This document shows, piece by piece, positions 58,236 to 64,000 of a stretch of DNA of 64,000 nt. How positions within the stretch are numbered: the first letter of the stretch is position 1; each line of letters opens with the position of its first letter. Source of the DNA: Hymenobacter pini. GTDB taxonomy: Bacteria > Bacteroidota > Bacteroidia > Cytophagales > Hymenobacteraceae. Location: assembly GCF_020421205.1 (NCBI RefSeq), contig NZ_JAIZZH010000002.1, forward strand, positions 620,001 to 684,000. The letters run 5' to 3'. A program made the translations under genes and the position numbers. The notes below the pieces were generated by a model. The model saw only the letters and a list, made by a program, of their open reading frames with translations. It had not been told where the DNA came from and made no database searches.

Positions 58236-59957
58236 TTAAAACCGCGCGTACCGGCGCTTGCGCCGCCAGGCGCGCACGGCCCCGAACAGGGCCAGTAGCA
58301 CCAGCGGCGCACCCAGGTTCAGCAGCTGCCAGCGGCGGCGCTCCTCGGCCACGCGTAGTTCGTCGAGGGGGCGCAGGGTGATTTGCTTGCCGCGCACGGC
58401 AATCAGGCCGGTTTCGTCGAGCATGTAGTCTACGGCGTTGAGCACCAGCTCCCGGTTGGCAAACTCGGTGTTAGCCAGCCTATCAAAGCCCAGGCGGAAG
58501 GGGCGGCCGGTTTTAGGGTCCACGTCGTTGCGCACGAAGTCGCCATCGGACACCACCAGCACTTTGGCGGGCTTGGCTCCGGCGGGCATGGCGGGCTGGA
58601 AGTTGGTAGTGCCGGGCTCGGCGCGGTTGGCGTACAGGGAGCTGAACTGGCCTTCGAGCAGGTAGCCGACGGGCTTGAACTGGGCGGTGTAGAGCTTGGG
58701 GTTGGGCTCCAGGCGGGCGTCGTTGAGGTTGATGGGCACGGGAGCCGGCAGCACCCGGGTGTAGCGCGAAGTAAACAGCAGCGGCGTTTTGCGGATGCCC
58801 ACGGCCTTCACCGTATCAATGCTGCTCACGAACTTGGTGTACACCGCATCGAGGTTGCGGGTGATGGGGTGAGGGCTGAACTTGTTGATGAGCGGGTAAA
58901 ACTGCCAGGGCATGGGCTCCACCTTAGGCTTGTTGCCCGTCATGCCGGTTACCAGCGGAATTACACCGGAGTTCAGGTCGAGCAGCAGATCAGGGTTCAC
59001 GCGCACCCCGTACTTGAACAGCTGGTCCTCCAGGTTCAGGGCCAGCGGAAACGAGAGCATGCCACCGCGGTTGGCGCTATCCAAGTTCACGCGCATGGCA
59101 TCCACGAAGAACAGTGCGTTGCCGCCCCGGGTGATGAACTGGTCGAGCTTGAACTTCTCGGGCTCGGTGTAGGCCGTGGCGGGCTTGGTCACAATAATGG
59201 CGCTGAGCGTTTGCAGGGCCTCGGGGCGCGACTGGGCCAGGTTCACCCGGAATACGTCGTAGTACTGGCTCAGGGAGCCAATCAGGTCGCCGGCTTCGGC
59301 GTTGCTCAGCTCGCCGTGGCCTTCCACCACGCCAATACGCTTGCGCTGGCCGGGGTTGAGCTTGCGAATGGCCGAGGCCAGCTCATACTCCAGCCCTTCG
59401 ATGCTCTGGTTCAGGCGCACATCCGAGGGGGCGGCCTGGTTGCCACGCAGCAGCAGCACCCGCTGCTCCTTGCCTCCCGCCGACACGACGGCCCAGGGGA
59501 AGATGATTTTCTCCACGCGCTTGCCGTTCTCGTTGGCTCCCAGGTTGGTGGGTGCGAGGCCCTTCTTGAACAGCGTCTGGTAATACTGGTTGCGGGCCTG
59601 CTCAGTGCCGGCCGCCGAGGGGTCCACGAACACGTAGTGCAGGTTGGAGCCGCTGTACACCTGCATTTCGTTCAGGGTTTCGCGCACCGACTGCTGCAGG
59701 CGGCGGAAGGCCGGCGGAAAGTCGCCGTCGAGGTACACGGTTACCGTCACGGGCTGCTTCAGGTTCTGCAGCAGCGTTTTGGTGGCCCCCGACATAGTGT
59801 AGCGCTTCTCCTCCGTCAAATCGAGCCGGAAAAAGAACAGGCTGCCGAGGAAGTTCAGCAGCAGCAGCCCCAGCAGTATCGCCCCAAAGCGCGTCAGGTC
59901 GCGTTTTTTGGCTGTTAGCTGATGGCTGTTAGCTGATGGCTGTTGTTCTGTACTCAC
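58236..59957 (-). CDS. gldG: Gliding motility ABC transporter subunit GldG
   Basis: A protein of 573 residues from a GTG at 59957. After an unusual low-complexity N-terminus (SANSHQLTA) come a transmembrane helix (FGAILLGLLLLNFLGSLFFF), the GldG extracytoplasmic domain with TMSGATKTLLQNLKQPVTVTV and FDRLANTEFANRELVLNAVDYM, and a C-terminal transmembrane anchor. Together with GldA and GldF it forms an ABC exporter needed for gliding. The first 16 or so residues are encoded by the left half of inverted repeat R11, so the repeat has become coding. Confidence 0.92.
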   Translation of the reverse strand: MSTEQQPSANSHQLTAKKRDLTRFGAILLGLLLLNFLGSLFFFRLDLTEEKRYTMSGATKTLLQNLKQPVTVTVYLDGDFPPAFRRLQQSVRETLNEMQVYSGSNLHYVFVDPSAAGTEQARNQYYQTLFKKGLAPTNLGANENGKRVEKIIFPWAVVSAGGKEQRVLLLRGNQAAPSDVRLNQSIEGLEYELASAIRKLNPGQRKRIGVVEGHGELSNAEAGDLIGSLSQYYDVFRVNLAQSRPEALQTLSAIIVTKPATAYTEPEKFKLDQFITRGGNALFFVDAMRVNLDSANRGGMLSFPLALNLEDQLFKYGVRVNPDLLLDLNSGVIPLVTGMTGNKPKVEPMPWQFYPLINKFSPHPITRNLDAVYTKFVSSIDTVKAVGIRKTPLLFTSRYTRVLPAPVPINLNDARLEPNPKLYTAQFKPVGYLLEGQFSSLYANRAEPGTTNFQPAMPAGAKPAKVLVVSDGDFVRNDVDPKTGRPFRLGFDRLANTEFANRELVLNAVDYMLDETGLIAVRGKQITLRPLDELRVAEERRRWQLLNLGAPLVLLALFGAVRAWRRKRRYARF

Positions 59958-60058
59958 TTGAGAAGGTCAGTTGATTTCTGAGGTTGACTTCTACATTAAG
60001 AAGCCAGTCGCTAATTTTTTTCAAAAGCCAACAGCTAACAGCTAACAGCCATCAGCTA
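59915..60058. repeat. Inverted repeat R11, overlapping the gldG start
   Basis: TTAGCTGATGGCTGTTAGCTG-type units in the left arm (59915-59945) are complementary to units in the right arm (60028-60058). The left arm encodes residues 6-15 or so of GldG. The 110-base gldF-gldG gap holds the rest. Confidence 0.88.
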
Positions 60059-60066
60059 AAAAAGCC

Positions 60067-60792
60067 TTACCAGTTGCGGCTTTGCAGCACCAGGCGAGTA
60101 GCCAGCAGGCAGCCGGCAATCAGGCTCAGGAAGTACAGCATGTCGCGGGAGTCGATGAGGCCCTTGGCCAGGTCACGGTAATGGGCCGCAATGCCCAGCT
60201 GGCCGATGTAGTAGGCCAGACCACCATCGAATACCGAAGCCAGCGAATCGAAGCCGGTGTACACCAGAAAACAGCCCACCACCGCCGCCAGGAACGCCAC
60301 AATCTGGTCGCGGGTGAGGGCTGAGGCGAAGATGCCGATGGCCGCAAACACCGCCGCCAGCAGCACCAGCCCCAGGTAGGAGCCCACCGTGGCGGCCGAG
60401 TCGATGTTACCCACGGGGTTACCCAACTGGTACACCGAGTAATAGTACAGCAGCGTGGGCACTAGCGCCAGCAACGCCAGCAGCAGGCAGGCCAGGTACT
60501 TGCCCCCGATAATCTGGCCATCGGTGAGCGGGCGTGTAAGCAGCAGCTCCATGGTGCCGGCCTTCTTCTCCTCGGCAAACGTGCGCATGGTGAGGGCCGG
60601 AATCAGGAACAGGAAAATCCAGGGGGCGGTGCTGAACAGGGTCTGCAAATCGGCAAACCCGTAATCCAGTACCGAGCTGTCGGGGAACACCCACACGAAC
60701 AGCCCGGTAGCCACCAAAAACACCCCCAGCACCACGTAGGCTACGGGCGAGTTCAGGAAGCTGTTAAATTCTTTGCGAAGTATTGCTAGCAT
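60067..60792 (-). CDS. gldF: Gliding motility ABC transporter permease GldF
   Basis: A protein of 241 residues with six transmembrane helices, ABC-2 permease type. The family start (MLAILRKEFNSFLNSPVAYVV) and the block MRTFAEEKKAGTMELLLTRPLTD are diagnostic. It forms the membrane channel with GldG and is energised by GldA. It lies 38 bases after the small AT-rich gene that interrupts gldA and gldF. Confidence 0.93.
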   Translation of the reverse strand: MLAILRKEFNSFLNSPVAYVVLGVFLVATGLFVWVFPDSSVLDYGFADLQTLFSTAPWIFLFLIPALTMRTFAEEKKAGTMELLLTRPLTDGQIIGGKYLACLLLALLALVPTLLYYYSVYQLGNPVGNIDSAATVGSYLGLVLLAAVFAAIGIFASALTRDQIVAFLAAVVGCFLVYTGFDSLASVFDGGLAYYIGQLGIAAHYRDLAKGLIDSRDMLYFLSLIAGCLLATRLVLQSRNW

Positions 60793-60830
60793 GTTGGCAA
60801 CCGTGGTAATTGTCTTGAAAAGGCAAATGC

Positions 60831-61145
60831 TTAGTCGAGTGCTGGATTGAACATTTTTTGCCCCTTAATGGGAGCTAATTCAGCAAACTTGAATGGACTC
60901 AGCATATTAATCAAGTTCACAAGATCTCTAAATGATGTAACTCTGATTACCCCTTCTATATCATAATAATCAAGGTCAATCTTCTTGGCCTCATTAGCCT
61001 TGAATAAGTAGAGCTTGTATTCATTATCCCATTTCTGTACCCCTATTGACAATAAATATCTCTCGTTCCCTTCGTTGAAATAATCAGATTTTCCAACCTG
61101 TTTTCCAGCTTCTATCCACTCCTTTACTCTATCGAAACTTTCCAT
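60831..61145 (-). CDS. AT-rich hypothetical gene inserted in the gld operon
   Basis: A protein of 104 residues, soluble, with strands and helices (ERYLLSIGVQKWDNEYKLYLFKAN, FRDLVNLINMLSPFKFAEL). Not similar to any Gld protein. Base count of one 60-base line (60901-60960) is 19 G+C, about 32%, far below the neighbours. It starts 6 bases after the gldA stop and ends 38 bases before gldF, so it has been placed into the operon without breaking it. Family not recognised. Confidence 0.75.
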   Translation of the reverse strand: MESFDRVKEWIEAGKQVGKSDYFNEGNERYLLSIGVQKWDNEYKLYLFKANEAKKIDLDYYDIEGVIRVTSFRDLVNLINMLSPFKFAELAPIKGQKMFNPALD

Positions 61146-61151
61146 GAAAGA

Positions 61152-62060
61152 TTACTTCGTCAGCTCCTGAAACACCTGTTCCAGCCGCTGCTCTTCCTGG
61201 CGCAAGCCCAGCAGCACCCAGCCCTGGGCGGCGGCCAGACGCGAAATGGCCCCGCGCTGGTCGGTGCCGGGGCGGGCCTGGATGCGGTAGGTACTGCCGG
61301 TTTCGGCCTCCACGCCCAGCACCCCGGGCAGGGCCCGCAACGGGGCCGGGTCGATGGGCAACTCAAACTCGGCGCGGATGATGGTTTGGCCGGCGGCGCG
61401 GGCCCGCAGCTCCGACACGGGCGAATCGGCCACGAGGCGGCCCCGGTTGATGATGACGGCCCGGCTGCACAGGGCTTCCACCTCGGGCAGAATGTGGGTG
61501 CTGAAAATGACCGTTTTATCCTCACCCAACTCCTGAATAAGGCTGCGGATTTCGCCAATCTGGTTGGGGTCGAGGCCGGTGGTGGGCTCATCGAGGATGA
61601 GCACGCCGGGGTCATGCAATAGCGCCTGGGCCAGGCCCACCCGCTGACGGTAGCCTTTCGAGAGGGCGCCGAGCTGCTTGTTCTGCTCGCGCCCCAACCC
61701 TACCCTATCCACCAACTGCCGCACCCGCTGGCGCAGCGTGCTGCCGCCCAACCCGTGCACCGAGCCAATGAATTCGAGGTACTCGTGCACGTACATATCC
61801 AAGTACAGCGGGTTGTGCTCGGGCAGGTAGCCCACCCGGCGGCGCACCTCCAGCGGGTCGGTCTGCACATCGAAGCCTTCCACTACTACCGTGCCCGCCG
61901 AAGGCGGCAGGTAGCCGGTGGCAATCTTCATGGTGGTGGACTTACCGGCCCCGTTCGGCCCCAGAAACCCCAGAATTTCGCCCTTCCCAACCGAGAAGCT
62001 GATGCCATCCACGGCAGTCTGCGGACCGAAGGTTTTGGTGAGGTTGGTTATTTCTACCAT
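61152..62060 (-). CDS. gldA: Gliding motility ABC transporter ATP-binding protein GldA
   Basis: A protein of 302 residues. Walker A G34-PNGAGK-S41, ABC signature region LGALSKGYRQRVGLAQALL, Walker B VLILDEPTTGLDPNQ and the switch His in STHILPEVEALC are all present. After the ATPase there is a C-terminal domain (residues about 220-302) as in the ABC-2 exporters of the gld type. It energises GldFG export. Element R5 lies just upstream, which isolates it from the SDR gene. Confidence 0.94.
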   Translation of the reverse strand: MVEITNLTKTFGPQTAVDGISFSVGKGEILGFLGPNGAGKSTTMKIATGYLPPSAGTVVVEGFDVQTDPLEVRRRVGYLPEHNPLYLDMYVHEYLEFIGSVHGLGGSTLRQRVRQLVDRVGLGREQNKQLGALSKGYRQRVGLAQALLHDPGVLILDEPTTGLDPNQIGEIRSLIQELGEDKTVIFSTHILPEVEALCSRAVIINRGRLVADSPVSELRARAAGQTIIRAEFELPIDPAPLRALPGVLGVEAETGSTYRIQARPGTDQRGAISRLAAAQGWVLLGLRQEEQRLEQVFQELTK

Positions 62061-62076
62061 ATACTATATTTCCAAC

Positions 62077-62165
62077 CTGTCATCCTGAGCGGAGCGAAGG
62101 ACCTTATCACGTAGGCCTAAATTACTGTAACGTGATAAGGTCCTTCGCTCCGCTCAGGATGACAG
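62077..62165. repeat. Palindromic element R5, 36-base perfect arms
   Basis: CTGTCATCCTGAGCGGAGCG (left arm 62077-62112) is exactly complementary to 62130-62165, with a 17-base loop. The middle part CGGAGCGAAGGACC differs from families A and B but the TCATNCTGAGC start is shared with B. It lies between the SDR gene and gldA. Confidence 0.95.
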
Positions 62166-62174
62166 TCGTGTTTT

Positions 62175-62867
62175 TTACTTTACCAGCGTGGGCCGCATCT
62201 GCAGCTCCGACACCATAACGGTTTGCGGGGCTTCCAGCGCGTGCACAATGGCGGCGGCAATATCTTCGGGCTGCATTTTGTGTGGGTCGGGTTCCTGGCC
62301 GGGCTCGTTACCGTTGAAGTTGGTTTCTACCGAGCCGGGCATTACGCAGGTTACGCGTACGCCCTGGGGGCGTACTTCCTTGAATAGGGCATCGGAGAAG
62401 CCGCGCACGGCATACTTAGTAGCGCAGTAGCCGGCCAGGTTGGCGGTGCCCGCCGTGCCGGCCAGAGAGGCCACGTTGATGATGTGGCCCAGCTTCTGCT
62501 TTTTCATCTGCGGCAGCACGGCGCGGGTGCAGTAGAACAGCCCGTGCACGTTGGTATCGAACATCTGATGCCACTGCTCCGACGAAAACCCGTCAACGGG
62601 CCCGAAATTGCCCAGGCCGGCGTTGTTCACTAGCACATGGATTTCCTCGCCCGCAGCCTTCACAGTGGCCTCGTAGGCCTTCTGCACGTCGGCTTCCTTA
62701 CGGATGTCGCACTTGATAAAGTGGAAGCGCGGGTGCTTGAAGTCGTCGGGGGCGGTGCGGCCCCAGCCAGCCACCTGCATCCCCTTTGCCAGCAGCAACT
62801 CGGCGGTAGCCCGCCCAATGCCTTTGCTGACGCCTGTGATAATGGCTACCTTGCCGCTGAGGTCCAT
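62175..62867 (-). CDS. Short-chain dehydrogenase/reductase
   Basis: A protein of 230 residues, classical SDR. The cofactor loop GVSKGIGRATAELL, the VNNAGLGNFG segment, the catalytic Ser in NVASLAGTAG and the YCATKYAVRG active-site YxxxK are complete. The Arg/Trp after the first strand (AGWGRTAP) suggests NADP. Substrate unknown. It starts 13 bases from the divergent DUF2807 gene and ends at R5. Confidence 0.93.
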   Translation of the reverse strand: MDLSGKVAIITGVSKGIGRATAELLLAKGMQVAGWGRTAPDDFKHPRFHFIKCDIRKEADVQKAYEATVKAAGEEIHVLVNNAGLGNFGPVDGFSSEQWHQMFDTNVHGLFYCTRAVLPQMKKQKLGHIINVASLAGTAGTANLAGYCATKYAVRGFSDALFKEVRPQGVRVTCVMPGSVETNFNGNEPGQEPDPHKMQPEDIAAAIVHALEAPQTVMVSELQMRPTLVK

Positions 62868-62901
62868 AGTGCCGAGTTATATGGTGTGGTCAGATTTGAA
62901 G

Positions 62902-63657
62902 ATGCAAGTTAGCGGGCCGGGCCGGGTTTTGCGCGCCCTAGCCCTATGCGGCTTGGTTACTTGCCTGTTGCCGGGTTGCAGCAAGGAAAACGAAGCCGGC
63001 TGTTTCACCAGCACTGGCAGCATCATTACGGAGCGCCGCAGCCTGCCGCCGTTCCGGGTACTGACTACCTACGACAACGTGCAGGTAACGGTGGTACAGG
63101 ATACGGACACCTACGCCGAAGTACGGGCCGGCAAAAACCTGCAGGACGATATTCGGCTGGAAGTAAAAGGCGACGAGCTGATTATCCGCAACACCAGCCG
63201 CTGCAATTGGGTGCGCCGCTACGACACTCCGCGCGAGGTGACGCTGCACACGCCTCATATCACCAGCACCTTCCTGCGCGGCCAAGCCGATGTTCGTACC
63301 GAGGGCACTTTCAGCCAGGACACCATCTTCTTCCACCTCATCGGCTCCGGCGACTATCACCTGAACCTGCGCAGCCAATACGTATGGATCAGCCAGTACG
63401 AGTTGGGCGACTTGTACCTGAGTGGCACTTCGCAGGAGTTGCACCACACGCTGGGCGGCAACGGCAGCCTGTACGCGGCTGATTTTTCCATTGCGGACGC
63501 CTACCTCTATACCAACTTCGACAGCAACGGTAATCAGCACGTGCGAGCTGCCCAACGCTTGGTGGGTACGCACGCGGGCACGGGTACCGTCTTTTATACC
63601 CTCCACCCTCAGATAAACCTGAAAGTTACGGGCAAGGGTAAACTCCAACCCGAATAG
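62902..63657 (+). CDS. DUF2807 lipoprotein (head GIN domain-type)
   Basis: A protein of 251 residues from the ATG at 62902; an ATG 7 codons upstream is in frame. The signal (ALALCGLVTCLLPGC) has a lipobox Cys. The mature part is the GIN-domain beta-solenoid (FRVLTTYDNVQVTVVQDTDT, IRLEVKGDELIIRN, TSTFLRGQADVRTEG). Homologues are surface or periplasmic lipoproteins of unknown role, often next to PspC genes elsewhere. A CAGATTTG at 62891 may be its -7 box. Confidence 0.85.
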   Translation: MQVSGPGRVLRALALCGLVTCLLPGCSKENEAGCFTSTGSIITERRSLPPFRVLTTYDNVQVTVVQDTDTYAEVRAGKNLQDDIRLEVKGDELIIRNTSRCNWVRRYDTPREVTLHTPHITSTFLRGQADVRTEGTFSQDTIFFHLIGSGDYHLNLRSQYVWISQYELGDLYLSGTSQELHHTLGGNGSLYAADFSIADAYLYTNFDSNGNQHVRAAQRLVGTHAGTGTVFYTLHPQINLKVTGKGKLQPE

Positions 63658-63667
63658 GTGCGCTCTG

Positions 63668-64000
63668 ATGCTTTCTGCTTCGTTTCTGCTTCCGGCCCTA
63701 GCCTACGGCCTTCTTCTGCTGGTGATCTACAAAGGCCAGTTGAGCATTTCCGGTTTTTTTGTACCAGTGCTTGTGGCCGTATGTGGAATGGGGCTAGGCT
63801 TTTTGTTCAAGCTTCAACACTGGAACGGAGCCTCTCACCTACTGATAGGAAGTGGCCTACTACTCGTTGGAATATATGGGGTATGGTGGAGCCGTAAACG
63901 GCAGCGCCAACGGCTGGATTGGCTGAAGCTAGGGTATGTGGTAGCAGTAGGCCTTTTCAGTATTTCAACGGGGTGGGGGTGGCGGCCGGCGTTGCCCTGG
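63668..64000 (+). CDS. Small membrane protein, cut by the right edge
   Basis: From the ATG at 63668 the frame is open for 111 codons to the window end. It has at least three hydrophobic segments (SFLLPALAYGLLLLVI, FFVPVLVAVCGMGLGFLF, HLLIGSGLLLVGIYGVWW) and a basic loop (RKRQRQR). The FKLQHWNGASHLLI block resembles small Bacteroidota membrane proteins related to the GldL/PorL helix pairs, but that is a weak likeness. It begins 11 bases after the lipoprotein stop and is co-transcribed. Confidence 0.7.
   Translation, partial: MLSASFLLPALAYGLLLLVIYKGQLSISGFFVPVLVAVCGMGLGFLFKLQHWNGASHLLIGSGLLLVGIYGVWWSRKRQRQRLDWLKLGYVVAVGLFSISTGWGWRPALPW

Noticed and set aside
58383..59918. 511-codon plus-strand open frame
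   Set aside because: Antisense to gldG, with no signal peptide or family motif.
2844..62165. CRISPR or phage-repeat interpretation of the inverted repeats
   Set aside because: The elements are inverted pairs, spaced kilobases apart, with no direct-repeat spacer ladder and no cas genes.
62704..62901. 5' extension of the DUF2807 gene into the SDR gene
   Set aside because: It overlaps the divergent SDR coding sequence; the lipoprotein signal begins at 62902 (or 62881).

Overview
The window looks like a chromosomal segment of a high-GC member of the Bacteroidota, most probably Hymenobacter or a close relative (Cytophagia). The evidence is: gld gliding-motility genes (gldA, gldF, gldG, gldC); two large secreted proteins with a gliding/type IX (type B) C-terminal sorting domain; a TonB-dependent receptor of the outer-membrane beta-barrel family; promoters of the Bacteroidota type (TTG, about 20 bases, TAnnTTTG); and many DUFs typical of this group. 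No rRNA, tRNA, CRISPR array, prophage, intact insertion sequence or recognisable defence system was found.

Layout. 1-2683: TolC-type channel (cut by the left edge) and its HlyD-type adaptor. 2958-11205: an almost complete urate catabolic cluster. A membrane urate hydroxylase with a C-terminal cytochrome c domain (puuD, + strand) is divergent from allB-allC, allE and uraD-uraH-DMP19-aldolase (- strand). Together they take urate through 5-hydroxyisourate, OHCU, allantoin, allantoate and ureidoglycine to ureidoglycolate. An uncharacterised CitE-like aldolase (DUF6986) and a DNA-mimic-like gene lie at the distal end of the last unit. A GuaD-like guanine deaminase at 42.5 kb may feed the same pathway. 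11.6-15.7 kb: a TonB receptor and a small secreted protein with the same kind of N-terminal domain, both behind the same repeated promoter/operator motif. 15.7-22.8 kb: DUF2459, STAS, hisS, and a group of stress or storage genes (YciF-like DUF892, orphan cyanophycinase, KGG protein), then an MBL hydrolase and a Gly-Thr-repeat lipoprotein. 23-33 kb: two type-B sorted secreted proteins, a nitroreductase divergent from an HxlR regulator, a GNAT enzyme, a PL9 pectate lyase lipoprotein and hutH. 33-43 kb: ybaB, a glycosyltransferase, PspC, an OmpA/TPR lipoprotein, pdhB, DinB, a thioesterase, a methyltransferase, DUF2256, an L,D-transpeptidase and guaD. 43-55 kb: a giant AsmA-like protein, a dNTPase, DUF1361, an LpoA-like binding protein, hemL and dcd. 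55-62 kb: gldC, dnaN, and the gldA-gldF-gldG transporter with three AT-rich unknown genes inside or behind it. 62-64 kb: an SDR, a DUF2807 lipoprotein and a membrane protein cut by the right edge.

The most distinctive structural feature is a set of at least eleven intergenic inverted repeats of several families. One family (2.84, 5.91 and 11.24 kb) has arms of 42-62 bases that stay complementary even where copies differ, including a 23-base segment carried in matched form by both arms of one copy. These elements cut the urate cluster into separate units, and one member of another family has run into the gldG reading frame. The best candidates for something undescribed are the aldolase and DMP19 pair in the urate operon, the arm-matched palindromes, the shared direct-repeat operator, and the hairpin-controlled leaders at 37.6 and 42.2 kb.
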